The position numbers were made by a program, and so were the translations under genes. A stretch of 64,000 bases of DNA from Lunularia cruciata (taxonomy: Eukaryota; Streptophyta; Marchantiopsida; Lunulariales; Lunulariaceae): assembly GCA_948567375.1 (NCBI GenBank), contig OX419761.1, forward strand, positions 16,618,501 to 16,682,500, read 5' to 3'. The notes under the pieces are model-generated. The model was given only the letters and a program-made list of their open reading frames with translations. It was not told the origin of the DNA and searched no databases. Of this stretch, positions 34,929 to 47,180 are shown piece after piece. Position 1 is the stretch's first letter. Each line of letters opens with the position of its first letter.

Positions 34929-37070
34929 CAGCCCACTTGTCGAAACCCAGAAGCAAAATCTACTCTTCCGAACTACCTCTCAGCTGCGATTAGATCTGTT
35001 CAAACGCACAGCACACACCCTCTCTCACTTGCCAAACCAAAGAACAAACTGTAAATATCCGCTCTCCTGGTGCCCGTTTGTACTGGACCAGATCGAATCC
35101 CTTCTTGTTTAGACACCTTTCCCTGTCGTTCTCAACATATAAATCACGTTTCCTGCTCGTCTCTTGAGCCCTATTCTCACTCGTTTCAGAACTTTCCTTG
35201 ACCAAATTTGCACATACTCGTCGGCAAAGACAACGCGCAAAAGCGATTGACCACCAGGTGCTTTCAATCACGCTGTGGGTCCCCCGATTATCAAAATTAT
35301 CGTGCAAATTTGCGAGTTTTACGTACTGTTGTGTAATCGGTGCTCAGTCTGTAGTCCTGCTCAGTTCAGGGCAACAACAACACCCTCCGGACCTGCGGTC
35401 TTCAACCCCAAAGTTAGGCAGTCGGAAAAAGGTACAGTCCCATCCACGGCGTGCACTTGCAAGTCAACCCTGTCCCCTGCGGTGCATCGTCGATGGAGCA
35501 TCGAATGCGGGAATCTTGTAGTGACTATCCTGAGTAGGCGGAGACAGTGACACGATAGTGTTGACTGGCTCTGACTGCCAAGGATTTTGACATGTGCTTG
35601 AGCAAACTCTGACATGAGGACGCAGTTGACCCAGTTCGAGCCGTTCAGTCAGCCGTCAAACACGTCCGAGCCATTCTGTGAAATTTGTAAGGCTGACATG
35701 GAAGGTGTGACATGACAGAACGACCCACCACAATACGAGCTTTCTGGTGGCTGTTCTTAGCGCTACGTGGTACAGTAGTGACTGCGTTCTAGGCACACCC
35801 CTACAGTAAAGAAGTCTATAGGACCCAGTCGTTGTTCTGTTCGACCACTTAAATTCATTCGTTCCTTTGTTCATTGACCGCACATGCAACAATCTTCCCT
35901 GAGGGTCCACAAGCAGTCCTTTCTGTGCTGCTCTAGATGATGGATTGAGTTAATGTGTGACGTTTTCTAATATTGGAGAAAGAGTAGAAAATTCCTAACA
36001 TCTGAAAGGTAGTCGGCAATGCAGGGTGGATGTAGCTGATGTCGTATGGTCTTACAAAAGGTTTCGTAATGAGTTTCAACTCCGCAATTGAATAGCTGTC
36101 TGTCTGCAAGACCAAGAAAATATCAACGCGAAACGCAAGCATTCGAAACTGTCCTCCTACTATAGCAGAACCTGCAGCCGAGAACCACGTCTATCTGTCT
36201 AACATCATGTTCTCATTTCTTGTAAGCTTAGCAAGTACTTCCTAGAAGATTAGGCAGTCATATCAGTTCTTCCATGTCAGCAGTTGATTGTAATCTACTG
36301 AATCCGGGAGCAACAAACGTGTTAGATTGCAAACCTGACAGTCGCAAGAGACTTCTTTAATATAGGTGCGGTCGCAAAACGTGAAGTCAAAAAGCACTAC
36401 AGTAAATGTAACTGAACTGTTGAAAATATGCAGTCTGTATTGACAGACTGAAACTTCTAAGCCTGACAGTGTTAACCACACCATCAATCAATCGCCATTC
36501 TTGATTCTGATTTAAGATCTGGACAGGGTTCTCTTATTTCCTAGTGATGGATGTCATCTGCTTGACATGAAATTCGCCTCAAAGGCCATACGAAACACCA
36601 AGCAGCTCATGTTAAAGGTAAAAGGACGTGTTTCAGGATCGCAATTGTGTTCAGGGACGATGCTGCAAGTACGGATAATCATATCTACGTCGCGATGATT
36701 TGTGTTAGATCAACTAAGTAGATTAAGCATCAATCGCTTGAGGTGTGATTCCTTCCTGAAGGACTGATGCTCAACGCGATCTTTTGGGTGCAGCAATGCT
36801 TCTTGCTGTTCAATATTTCTTGTTTGAAATATGGTCTCGAGATGTACAACCTTCACACACCGGTTATTTGGTACTTGATTGTCGAGTACTAGTTTTTTAT
36901 GGCCATACGGGCTAAGGTGTTCTTCCTTTGAGAGGGTTCGTTCATCCACGATGGAGACTGTTTGCGGTTTAGCAATGTTCATTTTATAGTTAATCCATTC
37001 AGCAATTGTTTTGCACTTTTTAGAGCATGTTGACTTCCACTATAGACCTAATTGAGTGTGCTATTTATTC
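34929..37070. other. Upstream region of the plastid protein gene; otherwise nothing recognised
   Basis: The first few hundred bases should contain the 5' UTR and promoter of the minus-strand gene; an AT-rich TATA-like stretch lies at 35,137-35,144, about 210 bp from the ATG, but its role is only a guess. Further out, short frames on both strands (for example minus 36,710-36,982) have no recognisable domain. Confidence 0.35.
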
Positions 37071-37074
37071 CTAA

Positions 37075-37290
37075 CTCTAGTAGACCTAACCGTTAATACA
37101 CATTCTTTAGTTTGGCATATACTGTAGACTTAATCAAGTGCAAATCATCCTTAATTCTGTTCGTCCCAACCGGTAATATATAGTCTTTAGTTTAGTTGCT
37201 AGTGCAAATCATCCGTAATTCTGTTCGGCCCATCCTCTAATATATATTCTTAATTTAGTTGCGAGCGTAAACTTAATCAAGTGCAGTTCA
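37075..37290. repeat. Imperfect tandem repeat, about 75-bp unit, three copies
   Basis: Units contain ACTTAATCAAGTGCA, CATCCTTAATTCTGTTCG and AATATATAGTCTTTAGTTTAG in the same order, with point changes and small deletions. The repeat has no coding potential and grades into an AT-rich stretch at 37,330-37,660. Confidence 0.65.
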
Positions 37291-37299
37291 TAGCCGTGC

Positions 37300-40200
37300 A
37301 TTTCAAGTTCGATTTATACAAATATAAGTGAGCATCATGGAGAGAATTTTTATTTTAGAGTTAATTATTTTATGATATATTTTAAGATTTATCATTATAT
37401 TTTGAAATATGATAAATTTTTATTTAAATATTTTATTTTAAAAGAAAGAAAATTTTAAACAATATGTTTTCATCTATTTTTATTGTATAATTATTTGTTA
37501 TTTATTTACATTCGAATTTAATCCAAATTATCTTTTGAATATTTTTATTTTATTCTATTATCATAAAAATATTTTTAGAAAAATCATTCATATAATAAAA
37601 TACATATATATTAATATATCCAAATAAAATAATTATATTAAACATTCTAAAAAAATCAAACAAATCATTTTACATTATACCATGAATCGTCCACCGAATT
37701 CCGTTACATGTACAAATGGAAATCAAACGCATCATCATAAACAGGCCGAATTCCGTTAAACGATGACGCAATTCCGTTAAACGTACAAAGAAGAGTCAAA
37801 GAAATCATTATGCATCTTTACCATAAACCTGCCCACGAATTCACTCCAGTAAAAGCCATGACTAACGTAATCAAAGTTTGAGGTAAGGAAGCATGTTTGC
37901 CATCATTGGGTTCCTCATGGAACGGACTTCTTCTGTCTTCTGTCACTCGCCTTTTCCTTATCCACCGTAGTTGAGTGCAGATTAGGAGCATGTTTTAAAA
38001 TTGATCAATGTGAATACAAACTTCCGTATCGGATTCTTCCATTGATAACGCCCATTCATCGGCGACGTGCTTCATGGTTGTGCGTATGGGCAATCACTCG
38101 TCGTTGCCACCTAAATAGGTCAATCGTTTAACTCGTCCTGTGCTCTTTGTGTTGACCAGCAAGTTGTCACTCTGCTCTAAACCTGCTCGGAACCTGCATT
38201 GTAGGAAATGGACACATGTGGTGCGGATAACCGGGATCGATTGAAGCAGAATCCTGTTAAGTTGACTGTGAATCCGGTTCCCTGACTGTTGTACCGAGTT
38301 TAGTTTTACTCACTTCAGTCGATCTGTGGCGGTCCACAAACAGTTTAAAGCACGACCTTACTCGAAGTATTCTGTCTGCTCTATTTTGCTGCCATGAACC
38401 TCGACCTTTGCGTTATCCGCCTACATGATGAAGTTAATATTTCTGGACGCTTTCGTTGGTTTGACGCCTCAACATCCAAGGTCTCAAGCGATATTGCTGC
38501 AGTCTGGGCTTTTTCTCAATGGTATCAGAACGTTTCACATAAGACCAGGGTGTCTCCGTCCTGCAAACAGTGAGAAGTGCAATCCACCTGTGTAAATTTG
38601 ATCTGTAGATATTGCAATTGTTCCAGAAGAATAGGCGTAAATTCAATGTATACGAAGGAAGCTGTAAGATTCTTCAAGTTTCGCTCATTGTTGTTCTACC
38701 AATAGGATAATAATAATACCCACCCCTGATCCGAAGCATCATTGCAGTTGAGCACTGTATCAAAAGCTGTGTTGAGAGACAAACATTACCAGGCATGATT
38801 ACCTGTAGTTAACAACATTCTGCTCTCTCCGGGCGGACAGTCTTGTCTGAACTCAAGTTGTCGCATATAGTAGTGGTCTGATCCTCGAATTTATCGGCTG
38901 GAATAAAAGCTATGATCCTACTGTTAAGAAGTCTTAAATTTGAAAGATTTTCAGCATCAAAAAGCTTGACATACAATGATGTAAGAAGTAGACAAGAAGT
39001 CTCCGTCACGTTCTTCTCCACGGGACTTACAGCAGTCCAACACGCACTACGCCCATGCGATAGCTGACTAGCCAACTTCATATTACACTCATGATGCTGG
39101 AATGAGATTATTGCTTGCTGGTCACATGGTTCCGGAGGCCGTATGAACCCTTGCTTTCCACTGAAAGGAATTCATATACGTAGAGCCGAACAGCTTACCC
39201 CAGAAGGACCATATGTCGTCTATCAGCAAGATGTATCTCGTGTCATCATGGCATTTCGTCTGTCACCAAGAGGCTCAATCTCAGAGAATGGGATTTAATA
39301 CTCAGAGTTTCCTCCTTGACGTTGTTTCTTGAGTAATCTGTCTGACTGCATCAAAACTCTGTGGAACATCGCTTCGCCCTAATTGAGAAAGCCATCCCTT
39401 AGGGTACTGCGAGTATGAGAAGCAGCGACGGCGTTACGAGGCTCCCCTATCAGAGAGTTAAACATAGTTCACGGCAACCATCAATCGCAGATCTCCTAGG
39501 ATTCTGTGATGACCAAAGTCTGACATACAGGACTCAGGAAGGTAATATCTACGGTCGACGGGAAGATCAAATCCATCGTGTCATCCTGGTGATCTCCCAT
39601 GAAAGAGGTGAACTAACTCCCGTTGACATCAGTTATACAGACTAAAGTCAACAAGAGCGAGTGAAGTCATGAAACTACACATACGAGCCTTATATACTTG
39701 ATGACTTGGATTGCAAGACATACTCTAGATACAGTATACCCCAAGTTGAGAAACACCATTCACCGATCTTGCGTATTCTCGCTTCCTTTGGACCAGTATA
39801 GTATAGTAGGGCTGCTGCAACCTTCCAAAGTACCTGTAAAGTGCTTTCCATCGTTCTTGTTATCCTCCGCGGTCGCCTCTTTCTACTAGGAGGAAACATG
39901 ACATTCGATCAGGAGATGCATAAGTGAAAGGTGACGCGGCGTAGGATATCAACAAGGATGGGAAGACATTAAGCGGAGGACGATTTCAAGAGCAAAGGGA
40001 CACTATCTCGAAGATTGCTGAGACCCAAATTTGATCCCAAGTGCTCGAAGGGTTTCCTTCTGCGTGCTCTTGCAATAATTATCTTTAAAAATCTCATGCG
40101 GAGGTTCCAGTGTCGTATGCTTAAACTTTCTTAGATTGATGGTGTAATGAATTCCAGTTGCGTTTTGGGAACAAGAACTCTACAGGAACTTATTTCATAC

Positions 40201-40435
40201 GTTCCATAATGCCCGTCAGATGTAGTATTTATTCCTCCTAGTATCGTGTTCAGAACTGACAAATCTCTTGATTAGATTCAGCTCATTAGCTTTATCCCTC
40301 TCCCTTGAACTTTATTATAAACAACAGACTATATTGGCTTTGTAGACAAGCAATAGTATAAGAAATCTTACGGCATAAGCACACATGTGATCATCGGAGT
40401 CCTCCGTAATTTTATCCATCTAACATCAATTCAAG
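37300..40435. other. AT-rich DNA, then unassigned sequence
   Basis: 37,330-37,660 is very AT-rich. At 37,690-37,800 the short motif GAATTCCGTTA occurs three times. From 37,860 to 40,430 base composition is more balanced and some frames look protein-like (minus 38,809-39,081; plus 39,415-39,645), yet none matches a family I know. A weak match to the LINE tail end (CCGCGGTCGCCTC) is at about 39,867-39,879. Confidence 0.35.
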
Positions 40436-40436
40436 G

Positions 40437-40561
40437 CAGATTTCTCATATAGACTCTATTGGGGCTTAGCCCCATGTTATCTTTATTTTCTCTCCCTTGT
40501 ACGGCTTGATGGGGTCTTCCCATCCTTCGTTTTCCCGACGCGGTCGCCTTTCTTATGCTTT
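40437..40561 (+). mobile_element. 5'-truncated LINE insertion (tail copy 2) with 19-bp target duplication
   Basis: About 125 bp match the last codons and 3' tail of the LINE at 11,051. The stem-loops are better preserved here: GGGGCTTAGCCCC is a perfect inverted repeat and GATGGG-GTCTT-CCCATC is intact, followed by CGACGCGGTCGCC. It is flanked by ATCTAACATCAATTCAAGG (40,418-40,436) and ATCTAACATCAGTTCAAGG (40,562-40,580), a target-site duplication with one difference. This is the signature of target-primed reverse transcription. Confidence 0.88.
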
Positions 40562-41318
40562 ATCTAACATCAGTTCAAGGACTTACACAACAGCTCCTCG
40601 TAGTCAAGCCCTAGCAATAATAAGAGCTCATGTAGCACTTTCCCCTTTTACTTAAGGGAGATCCTTCTCTCATATCTCAAGCATAGATCGAGTCTATTGT
40701 CTCTAGTTTGAGGGGGTTCATTCAATTATTTCCTAGTATTAGCTATCTTTTAAATTGGAATAGATACACCTTGTGGCTTTTGGTTTTTGTTTCATTGTGT
40801 TGGTACTTGTGCCCCAATAATTTGTCACTTCTTTGCCTTCTGTCCATAGGTATATAGTGTACGTTTTACCCTTTTCTTTAAGGTATCCTAGTGTTCAAGA
40901 TATTTATCGTCTCTTTTCTCCTTTTCAAGAGTTCCAAATCTGGATTTCCTATCCTATTCAAGTATAAAACATGGAAACGCATCAAGTTGGATGCGTTTAT
41001 GGATGTGTAAGTAGATGATATTTAATATTTAGAGGTGCTCTCCTCTAGCAAGAATAAATCTATAAGGTACTAGTAGTTTATTTTTGGCCATATTTAGAGT
41101 AAAAAATATGTCATTTGTAATAGAAGACAAGGTAGATTATCTATATCTAGACTAAGCATAAAATATTCAATAACCAAATTTATAGCTGTATACTCCTTAT
41201 TTCTTATACTGCTATTAAAATTAATTTTTTAACCATTCAAATTCTCTCATATTTGATACAGATATTTTCCTTGGGTATGAGTAATGATTTTGAAATAACT
41301 TGCTATACTAAAACGCTT

Positions 41319-41351
41319 TATCTCAGTCAATTCTTGGAATCGACTGAGATA
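41319..41351. repeat. Short inverted repeat, 15-bp arms, 3-nt loop
   Basis: TATCTCAGTCAATTC and GAATCGACTGAGATA are inverted with one mismatch around TTG. It lies in AT-rich DNA away from any gene, and no T-run or coding end is associated with it. Confidence 0.7.
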
Positions 41352-41494
41352 ACATCTTTTTTGGAATTAAATCACTCTATTTTAAGAAAAGATAACCTTT
41401 TCCCCCATGTACTAATAATAGTATAGTATGAATAAGCTATAGCACTAATATTTTCTCTTCTATATTAACTTATATTCCTTTTAAGAGAAGCATA

Positions 41495-41690
41495 ATTATC
41501 TTATGCATAGGTGTCAATAACTATGTTATTGGTATGTACACTTGGCTATACTATGCATAGATAGATCCCTAATTTTACCATGTATAGGTGTGCATACTAA
41601 GTGAAGGTCTGCATTTAGGTTTGCCATGCATAAGTGTACATCCAATCTTACCATGCATAACATGTTGCCTAAGTTTGCTATGAAGAAGTG
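41495..41690. repeat. Degenerate short tandem repeat around CATGCATAAGTGTACAT
   Basis: Five or six copies of a motif like CCATGCATAAGTGTACATCC recur every 25-45 bp, alternating with ATTTTACC, TTTGCC or TTTGCT. Units are too diverged for an exact period. Confidence 0.5.
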
Positions 41691-43413
41691 AGTCCTTTGA
41701 TTGGGACTCCTCTAGAGTTATGTCCATATTTTGATATTTTCACATCAAAGAACAAAAGCTAGAGAATATGACAAAGGTTCCAAATCAGGCTTTGCTACCC
41801 TCTCTTCCACATCTACAATAGAAACCTTCCTTTTTACCTTTTTTAAGTGCTTAGTGAAAACCAACTTCTTTTTTATGTCCTTGTATCCATTTAAAATAAT
41901 AAGTAATAAATAAGAAAATATAATGCTCATGGATTTTTCTCTATATAATGGGGTAGGTACATTTTCATCATTTCCTCCCAATACAATGCAAAAACTACCT
42001 CATAAATGCATATAGTTGTTATGCTCAAGACTTTGTGTTGGTGGTGAGAAAAGAAGAGACCAAATTTATCCTAATGGAAGTAAAAGCACAATACGGTTTC
42101 CATATATGAATGTCTTTGTGGTAGGCTTGATTTCACCATAGATGATGAAACTATCAATTCTCAACCGTTTATGTGTAGAAAAGACCGCTTCTTCTTTATA
42201 GGTGAAGCTATTTATAAATCTCAAGCAGAAATTGGAAGTTGCTCCAAGCTTAGGAACCCTTCCACTTTTGGGTATTATGATAGCTCTTTTTGCAGTTTTT
42301 ATGTAACAATATGTTTCCATGATCACAATTTTCAGGACCTGCAATAATTTGTAATAAACTACATTTTCTAGAGCCAGAAGGACAGAAGGACCACTCCACA
42401 CTTTAGAATGAATTTATTTTTATTTTCTTGCATCACAATTCTGAAACTTAATTTATATCTAAAATAACATGATTTCTAAAAATAATTTGAATTCTTTAAA
42501 TAGAGCAATGCCATATAACCTAAAAAAATTTACTTAAAACAACTTTTAAATGATTAAATAAGTTAAATCAAGTTAGATTAACTTCTGTTTCAAAATTACT
42601 GCAAATATTCCAAGTATATATACAAGAACATTCTATTGTTTTAGCAAGAGACAAAGCTAATCTTAGTCTTGTTTTTCCTCACAATGGGCCTAAAAGAGGA
42701 TGTGCATATCAAGTATCTACTTGGGATTATGTTTTCTTAGAGTTTTCTTGGATTTTCATTTCTCTTTAAGTGGATTCCTCCTTTTTCTTCTTAACCCAAC
42801 CTATAGAGTATTAGTAATCATTTCTAGTTGTGTCTTTTGCATTCCTTGCATATTTCGTCCAAGGTCAAGTCCTTTGCAGAAATACATATCAAGACTTGGA
42901 CTCTAGTATTCCCAAAATATATCTAGAATCATTTCCCAATAAGATAACTTTATTTCCTCTTGCTTCTTCCAATAGATTTTGCTTTTTGTTCCTTGATCTC
43001 TCCCTTCTATCGTACATTGAAAAGATATTATTGGACTTCTCGCTTCTTGCTAATCTAGAAAATATTTTTAATGATAAAGATGATGATACATTTTCTCCAA
43101 AGTTGACCTTGGCTTTCCTTGTCAAGAGCTTGGTAATAAATGCCTTCTTTAGCTCATATGTCTTCTTGTATTCTTTGTATACAAAGTTTTTGTGTAGATA
43201 CTCTATCTTTAAATATATCTCATTTTTAGGTAAAATTGTTAGTAATGGCTTCCTTTAAGTATTATGTTTCCTTATTACATTCTTCCATAAAATGCTAGTT
43301 TAAATACTCCCTTTCAATATAAGCTCATTTGTAGGAAAAATTGCTAATTTTCACTATTATATATTTCAAAAATATAAGCTAGTATCTAATCCCAATACAT
43401 TTAAAGCACAAAA

Positions 43414-43545
43414 AAAATACCAAGCATAGATCAAAAGAATTGAACTTCATACACATTTTCAACTTAACCATTGGCATAAACAAAATACCAAGCATGGATC
43501 AAAAGAATTGAACTTCATACACATTTTCAACTTAACCATTGAAAT
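43414..43545. repeat. Direct tandem repeat, 78-bp period, nearly two copies
   Basis: AAAATACCAAGCAT plus about 50 following bases (through CTTAACCATTG) recur at 43,414 and 43,492 with a single substitution in the readable part. The closeness of the copies suggests a recent duplication. Confidence 0.75.
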
Positions 43546-46290
43546 GTGGTTACCCCCAAGTATGAAGTGCATATACTTAATATTGGGCTACAAAGTAACA
43601 AAGTTATCTTTTGACTCTACTAAGTAGGTCAACAAAGTAAATAATTGAATTGATGGATCTAAAAAGATAAAAGAATCTTCCTTTTTAAGATGTTGAAAGT
43701 AGACTTGTATGGTTATAATATTGGCCTTGACAAGATACTTTCTCTTTGTTGCCATGTTGTTCTTATTCTTATTGAGATTCATTGAGGTTCTACCTTATCC
43801 AACTTCATGAAATTGTGTGTAACTAGGCTTATGCATTGAAGGTGGAGAGGTCTACCACCATTAAGTAAACTACCAAAACAGAAAGGATTTTGGAGGTTTA
43901 TCATTCTCCTCAAAAAACATGTCTACTCTTCTATCGTGTGCATTATCACCTTCTTTCCCTTTCTTTGCCTAAAGAATTGGCTTTGCCTTCTCTTATTTCT
44001 GAAACCAAAGTTTGCAATAAAAAACATTCATTATCTTTATAAATATCTCATCACTCTATCAAGAAAATGAAACATATATCCTATTGTAAAAATAATTGCT
44101 TGTCTTCTATTTTTACTATGCAATTGAATATAATAAGGCCTTCTTTTAGGAAGCCACAAAAGCCATATGCTACAATAGAATTTTTCCAAGGCAATTGAAA
44201 GGAGGTTTCATAACATATGATAAGAGAATGGTTTATGTACAAGCATTAAAGAAATTATATGTAGTAGGTCTCACTATGATACTTGGTTGACATCTTTGAA
44301 TGATATCAATGCATGTTTTAAAGATTGTCAACGAAAGCTATTATTATATGCAACATTTCTCCTTTTAAGAGTGCTAGATGTTTCCTCCAAGAGTTCTCTT
44401 TGAGAATGACTAGATACCTTCTCCAAAGTTAATTGCAAATATATATATATATATATATGAGATAATAATTTTTGGAAATGTCAAAATTCCACACAATAAC
44501 CATTTTGCCATATGCAAAGGTTGTGCATTATTCTATCTCATTCAAGCACAATGATAAATAACTTTCATTCTATAAACCATTATCATATAGATGTATTTCT
44601 TTCAGAATTTTGGTATTTGTTTTGATATTGATGATTAGGGTTATATTTGTATCTATATTAAGTTTATGTGATATGTATAGATGCTCTAGTCATGCCAAAG
44701 ATTTTGTGCTTATTTATGTTATGAACATCCAAGTTGCTACCTTCTCTTGTAGAAGTTGCAAAGTATAAGCTTCGTATGAGAAACAAATGGATGAAAGAGC
44801 TAGCTTTGCTATTAAGGGAGATAAATTGTTGGAAGTAGTTAGATGGAATTTTCCAAGCTAAAATGTCATTCTTCATTTGTCTTCTCAACCTAACACATTG
44901 ATAAGACTTATCAAGTTTGGGTTTACGTTGTTGGTGCTCTTGTCTTCAATCACATGCTTCAAGACTTTAGCAAGGACTTTCCTCATGCATGGAAATTTCA
45001 AGGAGCAATGCAGACTTGAAAATTGTTATGAGTCATCATATTATCTGATAGGATGGTAAATTACCACTTGTGTTATATTTATAATAAGATAACATAACAA
45101 GTCAAAATAAGAATTCCATTCCCTTTTGTTATTTGTACCTCCTTGTCCAAATAGGCATTTTAAGCAAATCAAGTTAGTTTTCTCTTACATAGATATACTT
45201 ATGATTAAATTGATCAAATGTTTGGTTGTATCAACACTTGGTTGAGATGAGAAATTTACTTTACCTTCCTTTCTTTGATCTTTCACCATATCATCCCAAA
45301 CCAAAAGAAGTTGCACTAAATAAAACATGTGATATAACTTATTTGTTAAACTTTGCATTCATTAGCTTAGAAAATTCATGATATTATATTTAACCAATAA
45401 TGCATGTTTTAAATAAAATGGGGATGCATAGATCTAGAGTAGAAACGTTTCTTTGATGAGTTTTAATGATTGTTAAATAGAGAGAAGCAACTATTTTGAG
45501 GCTTGACAAATAGAGGGTCATAACAAGTTATCAATGCTTTGTTCAATGTATATTCTGAAATCAAACGCTTTGGAAAAGAGTGAAGATTGGTAGATCTGTA
45601 CTAATCTATGAGAGATTTGTAAAAATTGTATCTTATAATTTTTTTAAGTATTTTGATGACAAATAAATATCATGATCATAGAACTACTTGCATCTCAACA
45701 TGTTTTTAGTATGTATACGGGCAAACTAATAGGTATTGTTATCTATTCTTTTTGGTTTCTCCTCCCCAAGGAGTGAAGCTAGCAAACCATAACCTTATTG
45801 ATCATTATCAACATGTCATTATCAATATTGTTGAAGGGTTATATTTCACTTTTGTAGAAAGAAGAGAGCTTTACTCTAGCACCACACAAGCCCATATATG
45901 TGAAAACTAATAAAAATGCTAAACTTCATGCTAGAAATATAAATGCATTGTTCCTTTAAATGTTCATTTCTATTGTTATAAAATATTTCATCAAAAAAGG
46001 CCATTGTGGATTGCAAAGGTATTGGATATAAACAATATAAAGATATGGAGAAAATAATTTCTGAGAAAGCACTCTTCAATGATACAAAACAAGAATAAGG
46101 GATGCATGGGCATTCATTATTTCTAGCAACTAAATCAATTATAGAAGTAATTGTTATTAAGAGACTTTCTATACATAGGTCTTGGATAATTGTAAATTGA
46201 CATTGTTGGCCTTTGATTTTATGCTCCCAAAGCAACAATAAAGAATTCTAGGTAAAGTGAGCAAAGATAACTTGTTGAGTTATGAAGTAA

Positions 46291-47180
46291 AGTGGCCAAT
46301 TGTAATCTTCCAAGGATAGGAGACATAAAGAGAAACAAAGAAGAAGAATCACACCCACTCAACCTCCAATGCTCCAAAGGAGCACCTTGATTGTATTATA
46401 TAGCAAAGGAGACACCACCAAAGGAAGCTCCACCCTTAGATTGGTTGCATGTATGGATGACATGTTGGTTCAGATCCTATCTAGTTGGTCAAACCATCTT
46501 TTGACCAAAAGGAATCTTTAGAAAATCCTCTTGCATGAATCTCCAAATCACGTGGGTGAGGTATTGCAGGTGGGATCTCAACAAGACAAACCTGGGTGGA
46601 GGAAAGGCTAGCTTTTTTTTGTTGGTTGGGAGGGAGTGTAGGCAATCTGCACATTTTTTAGGCCTAATTCATTAGTTTAGGCCTCCAAAGTTGGCTGAAG
46701 TTTCCATGCTATTTTTGGCTTCTACTCTATTAATAGAATTCCTCTTTTGGTGACATCTCTATCTGAACTACCTAGCCCAACATGCATAACATCCTTCCAG
46801 ATGTTATCAAGCCAATTTCCATCTCTAGATAATGTGTCTAGCTTTTGGTATTACAAATTCAAACTATTTTTTACTCTTGCCCTATTAGTAGAAGTACTCT
46901 TTTGGTGACACCTCTATCTGATTTACCTAACCCATCATACTTAACATCTTTCTAGATATTACCAAGCCAATTTTAAACTCTAGCTAATATATCTAACTAT
47001 TTGTATTACACCAATTCATTAGTTAATAAAGAGCAAAGTAATTCAAAAGATGTTTAGACTAGTGATAACATTTTAAACCCTAGATAATATGTCTAGCTAT
47101 TAGAATTGCACCAATTCATTAGTTAATAAAGACCAAAGTAATTCAAAAGATGTTTAGACTAGTTATGCCAGCATAGAATA
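46291..47180. repeat. Nested tandem repeats, possible retroelement edge
   Basis: A unit of about 150 bp containing CTCTTTTGGTGAC and TCTATCTGA recurs at about 46,741 and 46,891. A 100-bp unit (CCAATTCATTAGTTAATAAA) recurs at 47,011 and 47,111. The left part starts CCAATTGTAATC at 46,287, which resembles the edge of the gypsy LTRs, but similarity is not maintained further, so a retroelement origin is only a possibility. Confidence 0.5.

Larger units (their letters stand above)
40581..46290. other. AT-rich intergenic DNA, no gene recognised
   Basis: Short frames only, without recognisable domains; the longest (plus 42,830-43,258) looks like random AT-rich coding. Notable small structures are a 15-bp hairpin at 41,319-41,351, degenerate short repeats at 41,495-41,690, a direct repeat at 43,414-43,545 and an (AT)n run at about 44,437-44,458. 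Confidence 0.4.

Noticed and set aside
39846-39885. Possible LINE tail copy (CCGCGGTCGCCTC)
   Set aside because: Similarity is limited to the terminal motif and a vague TCCATCGTTCTTG; insufficient for a call.
42830-43258. 142-codon ORF as a gene
   Set aside because: Composition is that of AT-rich random sequence; no domain, no supporting exon structure.
46287-46860. Additional gypsy LTR starting TTGTAATC
   Set aside because: Start resembles the LTR edge but no PBS, no partner and no sustained similarity.
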